A stretch of 64,000 nt of DNA from Monomorium pharaonis (GCF_013373865.1 NC_050475.1:6649001-6713000); one strand, 5' to 3'. Positions 11,745-25,238 are shown, counted from the stretch's first letter. Notes: generated from the letters alone by a model not told the origin. Made by a program: numbers and translations.

Positions 11745-12828
11745 TTCAATTAATGCAATCAGAATTAATTAGCCGCTGCTCAATTTATTTTTTTTTTGTC
11801 GATTTCTAACGACCACCCGACCATGCGCACCGACCCCGGAAAAAAAGGCACTCGCTGGCAATTTCTCGTTTTTGGTGGTCGGTTTAATTAGAAAGCAACG
11901 GGCGTTAAAGCAAATGAACGCGTAGCAACTGTGCAGTCTTTTCCTTTTTCCGACCATTTGCAAACACGTCCTTGCACATACGCGAAATTTCACCGCAAAG
12001 CCTTTGAAAAATCAATTGCAGATGTCACGAGACGGCGACCGGTGTAGTTGACGAAGTGTTTTTTCGGTCTTTAACCACCCCACGCGTTCCCGTTTCAACT
12101 TAATTTTAAATTTTACCAACTCACGATCTCTCATGTTCACTCAAATGCCCGCCCGCGTGGTGATAAACGCTCAAGTAGTGACGGCCGCGTAGAGCCAGCC
12201 GCAGAAATATTTGCTGCGTTCGGGCACAGACGTCTTTGCTTACCCCTTGCATTTGACGTTTCTGTGTTACCGCTGATTGTGAGATACGCTTCATCCACAC
12301 GTTTTCCGAAAAGTGCGAGTTAAACGAGAATTATTGCGACACGCTCGTTTCCTATCGCGTTAGCGTCCACACACGAGTATCCACGCGTATCGCAATTGTG
12401 CAAAATTACTTGACGATAAATTAAACTGAAACATGCGAGATGAAAAGAGCGTTTCGCGACATTTTGCAAAGGTGAAAAAAAAAGTAGAAAGGGGAGGAAG
12501 CGGAGAAAGGGGAGGAAAGAGAGAAACGAAAGTTGATCGTGCGCAGATAGAGCGTGTTATAGTTTGGCCGGAAGCAGGCGAGTGTGCTATTGGCTGCGTC
12601 GTATCGTGTAACACGATCGCAAAGGGTCCGTTTCCTCCCTCGCATGCCGGTGACATCGAGCGGATTTGTAGGGAATTGCGGAAAGTGCAGAGCGCGGAAA
12701 AAAAACGGCAGATAAAACACGATCCGAGCCACCTGGCGACACAGAGAAAGAGAAGGGAGAAAAGGGGGCGAAAGGGAACCGGGAAAGGGCGGAAGGGCGA
12801 CGAGAACAGGGAGACGGAGAACGGTGGC

Positions 12829-12854
12829 GGGGGAGGGGGGAAGGGCGAGAAGGG
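12829..12854 (+). other. G-quadruplex-capable run (plus strand)
   Basis: G runs of 5, 6, 3 and 3 with loops of 1, 2 and 6 nt, inside a purine-rich plus-strand stretch from about 12470 to 12860. Confidence 0.5.
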
Positions 12855-13400
12855 TCGGCAACGAGCGTATCGGTCGAATTATCGAGTGGTACGGTTTTAT
12901 GCAGATTCGCCAGAAACGTCGGGGCAGTTTCGGAATTAATGGCGGCCGGACAAATGTTTCGCGGTTTTTCTGCTGAATTATCGTGCCCCTGGGCGCAACG
13001 TAACGCCGCGCGCGGTTCATCCGTGTGAGTCCGCGGTGATGTGACCGTGCGTGGCCGCACGTGTACGGTACGTCGCGACAGGATACGCGTACATGCGCCC
13101 TCGGCGGAATCGGCTTCGGATAATGTATACATTACATGCACGGTCGCTACGACGCACTCGGTTACAAATGCCGGTATAATGCGACGGAATACGTCCGGTT
13201 TTTACCCAGAGCTCTCGGTGCGCCCGAAAAGTTCGCGCGCAGCACGGTACGACGTATCGGAAACTTTGAGCGACAAACGGTTGTCCATTTAATTCTGTCG
13301 ATTACCGACAGTATAGCTTATTCGCGAAGGGAAAAATTGCGTAGAATCAATGAGGTTGTGTCCGACGACACAATAATGTATATTTTTTCTAGTTTTAATT

Positions 13401-14340
13401 TTTCTATATATATTTTTCGTACCTTTTATTTGTTCTCGTATATTTATTATTACGCTCTAAAAATTAATGATATTTTTATGAACGTTACGTAGTGAGAATT
13501 ATGTAAAAAAAACGAATGATGTTAAATCCACATCCATTGTTGTCAAAATCATATTACTTTTTAAAGTATATATACACAGCAAGAGATATTTTGTATTTAT
13601 GTTAAAATTTCGATTTTTGTTAAAATTTTTGTGTTGAATTTTTTACATACCTAAGTTAATATAACTTTTATAAATTGTGTTTTTTTAATACTGATTGTAA
13701 AAATTAAAGAGTAATTAGTATTGAAAAACACAATTTATGGATAAATAACACGTAAAAAAATAATATTTTAAAACATTTCAAGATAATTAAGTAAAATTAC
13801 ATTTTATGTTAATTTTTTTACATAATATTTATGCTACTACTTAACATTTGTCTTGTATTTAATAAACAAAAATTTGAATGGACTGTTTTGAACATCTGTT
13901 AAATTTAACACAAATTTTTTAACTCTGTACAATTTTACATATCTGATTGCATGTTTTTTACTTTTGTACGAAAAACGTTCAGGATTTATTGCATATACTT
14001 TTATAAGCTTTTATGGATGCCGAACATTTTATTTTTTTCTAGTTAGATGTTCATGCTAAGTATGCTACACGATGAAGATTATTATTTAACATACATTCTA
14101 CTAAAATAACACATGGCATAATTAGAACGCTTATAATAATGTTAGCATGTTTTTTCGTCATCTTTTTATTTTTATTATTTATTAAACGTAAAGTAAGAAT
14201 AAAATGACAAAAAAGTGTTTCAATATCTTTATAAGGATGTGAATACTGATTTATATATATACATATATATGTGTATATATGGATTACATATATACGATAG
14301 GTTAAAGTTTCTGACAAATTTATTGAATATTGAAGTGAGC
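13401..14340. other. A+T-rich non-coding block
   Basis: Strongly A+T-rich with no credible open frame. It contains the long imperfect hairpin at 13670-13738 and TA/TG-rich simple sequence near 14252-14281. Confidence 0.6.
13670..13738. repeat. 22-bp stem hairpin, MITE or pre-miRNA-like
   Basis: The left arm 13670-13692 begins ATAAATTGTGTTTTT. The right arm 13717-13738 is its inverted match, interrupted only by a small bulge (TT versus C). The loop is 24 nt. The 69-nt size resembles a pre-miRNA, but the arms are very A+T-rich and match no microRNA I know. An inverted-repeat transposon remnant is at least as likely. Confidence 0.45.
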
Positions 14341-14840
14341 TTCATGAAATAGTACTTGGAACAAAACCGTTTCGATAAAAAAATGATTTATTTTCAATTC
14401 AAAAATCACCAGGTCACGTTGAAAATGTAATGTTCAATTATAGCGAGAAACGGTTAAATCGGTTCACTCGAATGCAGCGCACACATATGCAGCGCGGTCC
14501 AAATAGAAACAAAATATCGCGATTAAAATATCGTGAGCATATAGCGAGCGAATTTCATCGAGAGATAACATCGTTTGCTTTCACCGATCAAGTCACTTAA
14601 ATTAATTTCCGACCTCTTTTATCCTGAAACTGCGCTAGTGAATCGCGCGTATTACAGAATACACGGTGGCGTTCCAATAGCGCCAAAAATCGCCTATGTA
14701 TGAGCATTACCGGTAATGTATTACTCATGTACGCAGTGGATATTTCGCGCAAAACCACCAAAGAAGATAACCACGAGAGATGCACACATGCTATCGTCCT
14801 ACGCACATGAATAGATATTGATAATGGATTATGATGCTGA

Positions 14841-14907
14841 TAATATATACATATATGTGTATATGTATATATATATATATTTATATATATATGTATGTAT
14901 GTATATA
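14841..14907 (+). repeat. AT/TG-rich simple repeat
   Basis: Alternating TA with interspersed TGTA units. A short plus-strand frame through it reads as Tyr/Ile/Val repeats and is not coding. Confidence 0.8.
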
Positions 14908-15626
14908 GCAGGTGTCACTGTACATGCGCTTCTCTGTGTGATTGATTTTTTGATACATCATCCTCTTATTCTCGCAACAAAATTTGTCTCAAGCTATAGT
15001 GCAATTTTTTTTTCAAGCATCAACGTAGTAAACATATTTTCGTTATAATTATACTTGATTTTAAATTTAATCAACAGCTCATAGGAGAAATACTTTATTG
15101 GCATATATCCTGGAAAAATTAAAGCCGATAATCCTGCGTGATACGATCAGCTTATAACTCGGGAATTACTGTAAACCTGAATAATGTTTTTTTGATGAGA
15201 CTTCAATTAATTTGCGGAACACGGTTAAAAGCATCGTACGGTGGACCGTGGTACATCTTTTAATTAAGGAACAAATCGCTTCACGATTTCCGACGTAGCC
15301 GCGAGAATATCGTAGCTGGAACTTGCCGATGTGTATGTATTTGTCAATTGGTTTGCCGCGTGCTTCGACGATTTGCAATGCGCGCTCGCGCGGTTAATCG
15401 AGATGGCTCGTTGGAACGGAACTTAATTCGCGCTAATCGCTCGAGCTCGAATTAATTCTGGTTTCCTTCTCGTGCTTCTCCTCTCTCTTCCCTCTTATTC
15501 TGCTTTAAGCGTTTAATTCAATGCGTCGCCAACAATCAAGCTCGAGTGTTCTACCGGAAGTTTCCGCATTCCTTCTATCTTAGCCATTATCTTGTCTTTT
15601 CTCTCTTCTTATATGTATATTTTTTG

Positions 15627-15666
<40 letters not shown>
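15627..15666 (+). repeat. (TC)n(AC)n compound microsatellite
   Basis: Five TC units followed by 15 AC units. Confidence 0.92.
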
Positions 15667-15668
<2 letters not shown>

Positions 15669-16399
15669 TATTTGCATTCTATCCTTTTCTTTTTTACTTA
15701 TCTTACTTCTCTATGCTCCCCGTTTCTAATTTCCTTTGCATCGCTTTGTTCCTTCTCATCGTCTTGTCGTGTAACTTTGAGTTTCGTGTTCCCGAGCGAG
15801 GGTGAAGATAAGGAGGAGGACAGATGCGGCTGCTGAGGCTACCGATGGTGGGAACGTGGTTAAACCACGTCCGGAATTACCGTCACGACTAGTCTTAGAC
15901 TTCCTCTTACGCGCGTATCCTGCATCGTATACACAGATTTAACGCATACCTTGCCGAATTGTGAGGCAAGGAGCTCTGGTGTCTGATATACAATGCCTTT
16001 ATTTTATTTTAGTTCGAGCAGTATATCGCGCGTTGCTTTCAAGTCGATAGTACATTGAAAAAAGAGTTTGACAATAGCTGTCAAGCATTGAATAAAATAA
16101 TACCAATTAAATACTCGGTTAATAATATAAATATTTTTCCAATATTGTATAATAATATAACCAACCGTTTGGCAATACTTATTCAACATTTTGAAACGTA
16201 AAATTATTGGTTATCGTAACTAGATGTTTAATCGATATTATTTCACTTAACACATTTGCCATTATTAAATTTTGTCTTTTCTTCAGTAAAGAATCAGCGA
16301 CACCACGTCGAACAATAAACGAATAATGCATCCTCACATCAAGTGGATTCGATCCTATCCGGGAAACTTTACATAGGCGCTCTGAAAACCGATTATATC

Positions 16400-16444
16400 G
16401 CGGTATATACCGCTGGATCTAGTATTTTCAATATTGACGTCAAT
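16400..16444. promoter_or_regulatory. paired palindromes around a CRE-like core
   Basis: GCGGTATATACCGC (16400-16413) and ATTGACGTCAAT (16433-16444) are both perfect palindromes, 19 nt apart. The second centres on TGACGTCA. They could bind dimeric factors; this is inference only. Confidence 0.3.
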
Positions 16445-16460
16445 TAACCGATTGAGAGGG

Positions 16461-16490
16461 GAAGAGAGAGAAAGAGAGAGAGAGGGGAGG
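16461..16490 (+). repeat. GA-rich microsatellite
   Basis: Interrupted AG/AAAG units followed by G runs. Confidence 0.85.
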
Positions 16491-18380
16491 GGGCGTGATT
16501 GATCGCCGTATCGCCTGGCGGCTCTCCAAGCCCAAGTCACGCATCACCTCCGATGGTCGGCGACACGCGACGCGGGAACCTTAAATGAAACCTTTTACGC
16601 GGCGTGACCGATCCCGTCACTGGCCACGTTGTCACGAGCGATCGGCGTGTACATACTCTGGATAAACGCGGCCAGATCGATGTGATCGCATCGCTACCGC
16701 GTCGCGAGACGCTCGAGTGACGCGCGTGCCGTCCCATAAGCCTTCACGCGAGCGTGTAATACCGCGGCCTACGCGGGGATCTGCTTACCACTCGACATCC
16801 GTTCCGATATTGACATCAATTATGTCCCGCCGGGGGATGGCGCGAACACGCGCGTCGGTTCGAAGCACCTCGTGCGTCGCACGGATGCGCGGTGGTTAAC
16901 TTCGATGCTCCTCACGAAGATCGCAAAAGTATATAACGCGAGATCCGTTTGAACAACTTTTTATAGTCAGTTTATAGGTTGCTACGATACCGCCGACAGT
17001 CACACCGGATTTGTATAATTTCTCTCCTGCGGGTATCGCCCATCGGGATTAATCACCCCCCCGCTGTTCCTATGGAAACACCGGATCGGCATTGACGGGA
17101 ATACCCGTTGACAGTTCCATACATTTTTTTTCCTCTCCTTTCCCCGACAAACGACGAGTATTTAGGGATTACGCGTTGCAATATGTTTATTTGAAGCGCG
17201 CGAGCCGCCGCCGGTAGAACTGAAAAACGCAACGATATTTATTCTGAAAAGCGGGTTATCGGCAATCGTAGATTTATACGCCCGTGCATGCGACGGACCG
17301 ATAACCGTTCTTCCACTAGCTAAAAATCTCTCTCTTTTTTTCTCCTTTCCTTGTTCCTCTTAGAGTCCCTTGATGGTGCAACATTTATATAGAAAAAAAG
17401 CATTGTTCATCCTTGTGGCAAACTGTTGCCGTGTTATTTTTCATTCAGATGAATGCCAGTTGCGCCGATGAGAGTCGAAGGCTCGCGCTTGATATATTTT
17501 TCAGTCTTGGGCAATTTATAAAAGTTCACCGTGTTTTTCATGCGAGCGCTACAAATCATCATTGTCAAAATTGTATGTGTATATGTGAAATTGCGATAAA
17601 TCATAATACCTGCGTGCGCGTAATGGAATAAAAATCGCAGCTGCATTGTCGTCGTTCATTTTGCTGGCCGATGACTAACGGCTGTCCAGTATTACAATTA
17701 TCTCGAAGAGTAGATAGAGCGCGTATTATACGACGAAATAACGTTTTCATTCTCTATTCGGCTCGCTAATAAATTGTCAATACTGCATTGCCGGGAGATA
17801 GAGCAGTAAAAATTTTATAGAGAATTTTACAAGAGTGTGCTTATAAAAGAGACGTAAAACATAAAAAGAGATTTACAATCGCGCTCGGAGATGAAAAGAT
17901 GAAGAAGACTCGGATATCTTGAAATTCATCGTTTTAAAAATTCAAGCAGGGACACGCGTCTTTGATTCTCAATAGCAGCCGGAACGGACGATGAAACGCA
18001 TCGTTAGCGACGATTTTTGCTGACGACCGGAAATCCGGTTCGGCCAGTTTCACGCGGTTTATTTGAAATGATGATTACCAAGGATTCGTCAGCGCGGCGA
18101 TTTTTCAAACCAGCGAGAGAAGAAAACATACGCCGCATCGACAGACGCGCGGCAGAAGTTGTCGGGGTATCGACCAGATTTAGAACTTTGTGAGACGGCG
18201 AGAGAAAGAAAGAGAGAAAGATCGATGTGTGTGCCCCCGGAAACGGGATGCCCGATCACTCCCTCCCCCTATATCCGGCGTCAATCTCAATCTTGCGAAT
18301 TTTGTTCGCGTCGTGCGATAGATTCGTAACTTCTCGACTCTGCTTCTCACACAGCGATGGGATCGAACTCACTCGAAAGT

Positions 18381-18475
18381 ATTAAGAAAATTGGAGTGTC
18401 GAATGCGCGCGACGATCGATATTATCCCGCCGATGCACTCGGGGGGGGGGGGGGAGCGTGTAACAATTTCGATTT
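18381..18475. repeat. diverged duplication, copy A, with G14 insert
   Basis: Shares with 18754-18830 the ordered words ATTAA, TGGA, TCGAA, GATATTAT, CCGCCGA, TGTAACRATT. Copy A carries an uninterrupted run of 14 G at 18441-18454 where copy B has only a few bases. The two copies are about 370 bp apart in the same orientation, indicating an old tandem duplication. Confidence 0.5.
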
Positions 18476-18753
18476 TTCTCCATTCACGCCCTGAGATCGT
18501 GTCGTATCTGGACGGGGATGTTTGAGATTCACCGACGGACCGACGGTACACCTTCCTCCCCCTTTCCCTCCCTGCGGTTTTCTCCATCAAATCGGATTCA
18601 ATCTTTCCCCGACAGAGATCAAATGTGAAAAGATTGCGAGTAAACGGCTCCCCGCAAATTTATTTATGTATACAATACATAACGAATCCGCATTGTTGAC
18701 TGTGTTTCACTTCGAGTTTACGACGCGAGTCGGACGCGATGCTCGACGATCGC

Positions 18754-18830
18754 ATTAAATAAATGGAATATCGAACGCGGCGGTCGATATTATTCCGCCG
18801 AATGTATTGGAAAGGTGTAACGATTCCAAT
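18754..18830. repeat. diverged duplication, copy B
   Basis: Partner of the copy at 18381. It keeps TCGATATTATTCCGCCGA (versus CGATATTATCCCGCCGA in copy A) and the following GTGTAACGATT, but lacks the G run. Confidence 0.5.
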
Positions 18831-19279
18831 TGACTCTGACGTCGGCATTGTCGAATCACGGGAGGAGATCCCTTCGATCTTCCAGCTTTCGAGAATCACG
18901 TGCGCTGTTTATTCGGTTCAACTTGGCTATTGATGATGGCGGATAACTATTTCTGAAATTCAATTTGGTAGAATTTATTAAGACCGAAAGACGTAAAATT
19001 AAAAATGCTAGTAATGTCTTACAACGATTTAACTGTACTGTACTTTTCTGAAAAGAATAGCGTTAACAGTATTACTTCAAAAACGTTCGAAATCAGTGAT
19101 ATTATCGCGATCATATCAGACATTTTCAGCAGGGAGGAAGTCGTAGTGAAAGTTTCCGCTTAATTTGCAGCAATTTGAGAAACATGAAACGAAACCCTCC
19201 GCGGGTATATTAAATTTGAGGCTCTGTTGTGTTTCTGAACCGGGTCATCGATAACTGCGAAATGGCTCGCTTCGCGAAG

Positions 19280-19301
19280 GAGAGAGAGAGAGAGAGAGAG
19301 G
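19280..19301 (+). repeat. (GA)n microsatellite
   Basis: About 11 uninterrupted units. Confidence 0.9.
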
Positions 19302-19321
19302 CATTTTAAACTTTCGATCTT

Positions 19322-19341
19322 CCAGCCAGCCAGCCAGCCAG
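19322..19341 (+). repeat. (CCAG)5 tandem repeat
   Basis: Five perfect tetranucleotide units shortly after the GA tract at 19280. Confidence 0.9.
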
Positions 19342-20080
19342 CGCGGGGTCCGCCTCTTTCCGTAATACTACGATATCATGAGGGAGCAATTATACCGTAG
19401 CCGGGGCGATCTAGAGCGCTGCGAATTAATTGCGCTTGTCGGGTCTTTTTTATTGCCCCCGTCTCACTGTCATTTGTCCCTCATCGGACGATCTAAATAA
19501 GGGTCGCTAACATTAACCGGGCCTGATAACCGAATATCGACCACGGTTTAACGAGTTCCCGGAGAACACGCGCACCTATGACGTGTCGCCGTCGCTTTAT
19601 CTACTTGCTTCAGGCAAGATCGACGATGCTCGATGTGGTAGCTACATGTGTACCGCGCCTTGTAACGCACGGTTTGAATTAAACTACCACTACCCGCGCG
19701 AGAGCCAGTAACATCTCATTCCTTGTAATGCGCACATACAGCGACGCAATTACGTGGCCCCCGCCAGTAGAATTTAAGGGCGCGTCTGTTGTTACCGCAT
19801 TATTTCACACAATTCCCCTGGTGAGCGCTCACTCGCGCCCGCGATCACGTAACAGCTTGCGTAATTACGCGTATTTATATTAAACCATCGATTTATTTCG
19901 CAATATGCTATTGATTATCGCGAAGCTTAGCAATGCGGAGGGGTGCAACAAAAGAGAATTAACTGTAATCTGAATTGTAATAACGCGAAATGCGTTAAAG
20001 CTTTGTATTTCGCGATTTTAATGACATTGTGCTAGAGACATCGTCGATCGATGTGAAATAATAATAGCGGAGTCGCTTTC

Positions 20081-20109
20081 GGGGGAGGGGGGGGGAGGAA
20101 GGCGGAGGG
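20081..20109 (+). other. G-quadruplex-capable run (plus strand)
   Basis: G runs of 5 and 9, then shorter runs ending in GGG. The 9-G run can be split to supply a fourth tract. Confidence 0.4.
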
Positions 20110-20560
20110 TAAGCTCGACACGTTCCAGTCCTCTGGAGCTTACGCGGGATTTGTTTCACGAAACTCAGCCATCCGCATTGACGCAATCGTACACACGCGT
20201 GTCCAAAACAATTCGCTCGCTCCCTCGAGTATTTACGGCGTATCACGTCTTGGGGCGCAACGCGCCCTAGAGTTTGCTTTTGCGCACACAAGTTCCCTCC
20301 TCAGGCCTGCGGTCTTATTGCGAGCCTAGCGATACACCCGATCGTACGTTACAAACTTTACTCGTAACTAATGCCGCGCTTTGCCACACGGTTTGTTCAA
20401 CAAGAGTCTAAGACCCGGAGGCCGCACCCGCCGAGAGAACAGCTCGAAATTTCAGTTCTCGTTATTAGCTTACGAACGGTACCGGTTATAAATGGCGCGT
20501 ATAAGGATAATTGACGGAATCTCGTAAACGGGATGTAGTAATACCGAACTTTTGAAAGAA

Positions 20561-23270
20561 ACTTCAGCTGTTAAATTTGTAGTGTCGAATTTTATTCATT
20601 CGTATCAAAGTTACTATTGTACCTACTCGGTATGTGCTAAAAACTAAACAATGAAATTGAGAAATTTGATTAAAATTTAATTTATAATTTACTAGATGCG
20701 TACGAGAATATGTTTACTTTTAAACTTTGCAATTTAAGCGCAGTTAATTAGATGAGATTATTCAACTTATAGGTTTTGTGTTAAAATAATAAATTTTTGC
20801 ACATAAAAATTAAAAAAAAAACAAAATGTTATTAAATTTGGTTTAAATTTGATTCTTTAATATTTAATGGTGAAATATTTCAGTTTTTTCACATTTTTTA
20901 AATAGTTTTATTGCGTACAGTATACAAGCGACGCAATAATTTAATTGAACAATTTGTGTCAGAAATAAAGTTCAGAGATAAAAAGTGAAGGAAGAGAAAT
21001 TGGACTATAATTATCTTACAATGCTGTAAGAAACCATTCATTTTTCAGTTAGTCGCAATTTAATAACTGTCGTAAGAAATTATTTCACAATTTTTCATCT
21101 GCAATGACTTTGTGTGACCACGTAGTTAAAAGTCGCTAACGTTTCTGCGAAGAATAAGTCGATCGCTTCTGTTCTTCCTTTGTCAGATAATTCTTCCGTA
21201 ACTCTTTCGATGACGTGCGAGCTTTCTCGCGTCAGCGGGAGTTAATTGCGGGAATAAGGCGCATGACACAACGTCCCACGAACACAATCGCGTCCACGTA
21301 ATCGCCGTTTTCCGAATCCAGCTCTCCCCCGCGACTTGGTTGCGCAAGCCTGCCGGTTAATTTTCCGCTAAGTAAACGCACACACAGGTCGAGCGAGACC
21401 CGGGAACAAAATCGATAGTCTATTATTCGGGCTTAAGTCGCGCGATTTATGTGTACACTCCATCTTCGTGCTTGCCTCTCGAGATTCTAGTGCGCCGCTA
21501 GGTGAACACATTTCGATCTTCCGGGTCGACACTTGGGTAAGACTCCTTCGCAAGAAGTGCCAGCGGAGATACATATCGCTGCATTACACACCGACGCGTA
21601 CTAGGAGAAATTATCCTGAAATGATGAACTTGTATTTCGCTGAAATCGTATACGCACTTCCTATCACTAATTATAAGTAACGATTTCGTGTGTCTGACTA
21701 TGCTTTCCAAGCGTTCGATAAGAATATTTAATACGTCGCGCAGAAATATTTAATACTTTGTTGTCTGTATCTGCCAAAATAATTTGAACATTACAAAAAC
21801 TGGATTTATAATAAACTGTGATTTTTCCTTAGTTTTATGTTGCGCTAGCTTGACGTAACAAGCAATCAATATTTACAGAGTGATAATTGGAAGATTGCTG
21901 AAATAAAATAGCTATTATCTTGTGATATCAAATAATCAATGTTAAAAAGTATTTCATAATTTTTGAAAAAACGTTTCAATTATTATGCAAATTTAGGATT
22001 TATTTTTAAAATATATCACTAATGTATACAACCAACCGATTACTTTTTAATCTGATCTTAATTTTTATGAGTTTATATATGTACTTTTATATGGTAGTAA
22101 AAACGACAGGTTTTTTCTATAATATGTCAACTTATTTTATTTTCTCTTTTCTTATTAATAACAGCTATTTAAGTTTAGCAACTTCTGGATTATTATCCTA
22201 TATATTATTAATATCGTATGGCGTATAAAAAACAAAGATTTTATTTGACAGTTAAAAATACTTAGAGTATACTTTTTTTAATACAAGTATACAGCTAAGA
22301 TAAAATTACTAATCATAAAACATGTACGCTTCCATATTTAGTTAATAACTTAAGGATGCATGTGAAATTTGGCTTGGACCGTTTTGGAAAGCAAGCGGCT
22401 CGTGCGACAGGCATTGTTTCCGGTTAAAAGATCGGCTTCCAACTGGCGGCTGTAATGTTGTCTTGCAACACCGTCTGCTGAGAATCTGAAGATTTGATGG
22501 ATAAGGCTCGAGAGCATCCGATCTTGGAACAAAGAAAAGTTTGCGTCGAGTTAGCGAGGTTATCCGACCGCGTTAACCCTTTCTCTGCTCGCCAAGCTTT
22601 CCTCGGCGGAAGGGTTGGTTGCCGCGGGAAAAGGGATCGGGCATGGGATAGCTTTTATTTCCAAGGAACCTTGTCCAACAAGCCGTCTGCCACAATGGCG
22701 CGAAAGTTTCCATTGTGTCGCGCGCACATGCACGCCTACTCGACAATCAGCGAGAAGCTTCACTTTTTGCCGGCTCGCCTTTGGTCGCCATTGTTCAATG
22801 ATTGATGATACCGCAGCGACGCTTTAAGTGGAACAGAAGAAAGATTGGCGCGACGAAAGTTTAGCCGGAAATTATGTGCACGGTAGTTTAAACGCAGGCG
22901 ACATTTTTCTAATAAGTCGTTGGCTTTAAAGTTAAATGTTAGCCGGACGCAGTAACCGTCAATCTTGCAGGTGAAGCTCCACTCATTTAATTCTAGTTTA
23001 AATAATCTCTAAGTACGCTATTAATCTATCTGTACCTACGTTTATATATTATTTAATTTTTTTAAATTTTACATAAAAAGAGTTATAATTTAATTATATA
23101 TTAAAACATTTTTTTATTCGAATTGTCAATTTAAAAACTGTTGAAAAATAATATTAACTATTTCATTGCGACAATTTTTATTTTTAAAGAAGTATCACTA
23201 TATTTTATCAGTCATATATATACGTCATCAATTAAAACATATGTTTGTAGATGTTATGGTTATTAACGCC
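20561..23270. other. A+T-rich non-coding with GC-richer islands
   Basis: A+T-rich at about 20560-21100, 21720-22350 and 23030-23260, with moderate islands near 21.2-21.7 and 22.4-22.9 kb. No credible exon. At 22969 CAG|GTGAAG follows a weak pyrimidine stretch and is too poor to call. Confidence 0.55.
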
Positions 23271-23793
23271 ACCAATAAAAGTGAAACTTCTCGCATATCG
23301 CGCGTCCCGGCGAGCTTTGGGGGTTGCGTTGAGCGCGTCTTCCGTTATTATCGAGCACTAAACGTTCTCAGCGGTGGCACGAATCTCGTGATCTGGGATT
23401 CGGGGGACTCGTATCGCACGCGCCGTGCTTGCGGAAGCATCCCTCATTTTCGATCCCTCACGCGCGTCCATCCTCCGCCGGCGCACATAACTCGGCGTGA
23501 ATAACGGCACGATGACGCCGCCCGGCGACGAAATGACCGTGGCGGCTTGTGTGACGTAATAAAACCGCCGTTAAAACTTAACCGGTAAAATCGGCCGTCT
23601 CCTGAATACGGCGAGTCTCGTTCCCCCATTCCGTCGTCGTCACGCGGCGCTTCCCCGTTCCGGATTATTCGGTATTACGGGAATATCATCGAGGAAAGCA
23701 ATCAGCTTTCGCGAGATTAGCCACTGAATGCAATGCTGCTGTGCGTTACCACGTCCTTTGTTTCGTTCACAATGTGCTTTCTCTCCCTCCCAC

Positions 23794-23813
23794 CTCTCTC
23801 TCTCTCTCTCTCT
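23794..23813 (+). repeat. (CT)n microsatellite
   Basis: About 10 CT units within a longer pyrimidine-rich stretch (23777-23860). Confidence 0.85.
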
Positions 23814-24222
23814 TTTTCTCGCTTCCTACCTTTCTCTGTCTTCTTAGTTGGCGATTTTAGTAACGTTTGCGCAAAGTTTTCCTGTGCCACTTGTCGAATT
23901 ACGAATCCTTTCGTTTCGTCGACTTAGCCAACGATGTCTCAACAAAATTTCGTCATAGAATAATTTTTTATTCTAACGAAATCCTCATTGAATCTCTTAT
24001 TAAAGATTTTTTTTCCTCCCTAATAAGGCAGTAATACTTTTTTTCTGCACTGGCTGGGCGATTATCTATGTGAGCTCGCACTGGGGAAATTTTATCATGG
24101 AAGCTTAAGTGAAGGAGCCAGATGAGGACGGTCGGTGCAGAGCGCAATGTCGCCGGTTAAAACGAGCTGGATGGGCGTCAGCTAGAAGCAGATAACGGAA
24201 TGGCACACGAGACTCGAGAGTC

Positions 24223-24258
24223 GGGAGGGGGCGGAAAGAGAGGGGGAAAGGGATGGGG
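24223..24258 (+). other. G-rich, possible quadruplex (plus strand)
   Basis: G runs of 3, 5, 5, 3 and 4. One loop is longer (10-11 nt), but the last three tracts are close together. Confidence 0.35.
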
Positions 24259-25238
24259 TCGTGGTTCCGCGATTATGAAAAGTTGCCGTCATTTCAGAAC
24301 GCGCGCACCGAGTCCTTCAACTTTTTTACGAGTTATCGAACTCTCAAACGTGGAACCGTGGGTCGACATAATAGGAGTCGGAGCTAGTTAGTGCTCGTTG
24401 AGAGGACTTTATTGCCTTCGACGGCGCATTTCAGCGATTATTCGACGTCTCACAATCGGCCGTTCGGTAATGCACTGTTAAAACGCACCGTCGGAATTGC
24501 GGAAACGGCGCTGGGAGGAGAGTGGAGGGGGGAGAGAGGGAATCTCTGAGAAACCGATAGTTTTTAAATTATTAATACAATCGTGGAAAATTTATATCAC
24601 TTGACAAAGGATTTCACAGTTTCAGTTTCTACGGACTAACTCGTATAATAAACATCGCATTTTAGGGGTTAAGTGAGGTAAACCAATAATTAATCAGCCT
24701 TATTTTTCGCACATCGCTTATTACCTCGTGGTAACCTCACTATCTATTTCTCGGCCTGTATCCGCGACAAGGGACGTATCGACTGGTCAGCGAGTGGATT
24801 ACATCCAATTAGAATCAGTCTCGACCCAGTTACCGCAGAAGAATCGTATTGACATAATACGTTTACGTCCTTGCGCACATACGTAGCTAATATACCAGCC
24901 TCCGGCCCTTGAAAGTAGGATTCAATTACGTTACCGGATGTAATAAGAATGCATATAGTGTAACTGACATATTTTAGATTATATGCGTACGGAAAACGTC
25001 GCGAGACCGCGGGGAATACCCTGGAACTTAATATTACGTCGTGATCGCGGCGAGTAATGCTAATTATATTGCTGCGCAGAGACTGGAAATTTGTTTCACG
25101 GGAAACGACGGCGAATAAAGTCTAGATAAAATTAATAAAGTGATAATTCAATGACAATTTATCATAATATTAAAAAAACAAAACTTATTAAAATGAAGTA
25201 CATCTAGAAGACGTTTTGTTAAAAAAAATTTTTTTTAA

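Larger units (their letters stand above)
8161..13400. other. non-coding, CpG-rich with an AT-rich centre
   Basis: CpG-rich DNA at about 8600-10080 and 11200-13300 flanks an A+T-rich part at about 10090-11000. Long open frames occur on both strands near 8.7-9.9 and 12.4-13.1 kb, but they overlap one another and are Arg/Ser/Pro-rich, as expected of GC-rich non-coding DNA. Smaller features are listed separately: GA and CT tracts, G-quadruplex runs, and hairpins at 9033-9050 and 11727-11744. Confidence 0.55.
14341..20560. other. non-coding, mostly CpG-rich
   Basis: No gene recognised. It contains TA/TG simple repeats (14841-14907), a TC/AC microsatellite (15627-15666), several GA tracts, a five-unit CCAG repeat, the diverged duplication at 18.4/18.75 kb with a G14 run, and two perfect palindromes (16400-16413 and 16433-16444). 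Open frames are short and unconvincing. Confidence 0.55.

Noticed and set aside
12421..13141. Overlapping open frames of 170-200 codons on both strands
   Set aside because: Low-complexity Lys/Arg/Gly or Pro/Ser/Leu translations of a purine-rich block; no splice or family support.
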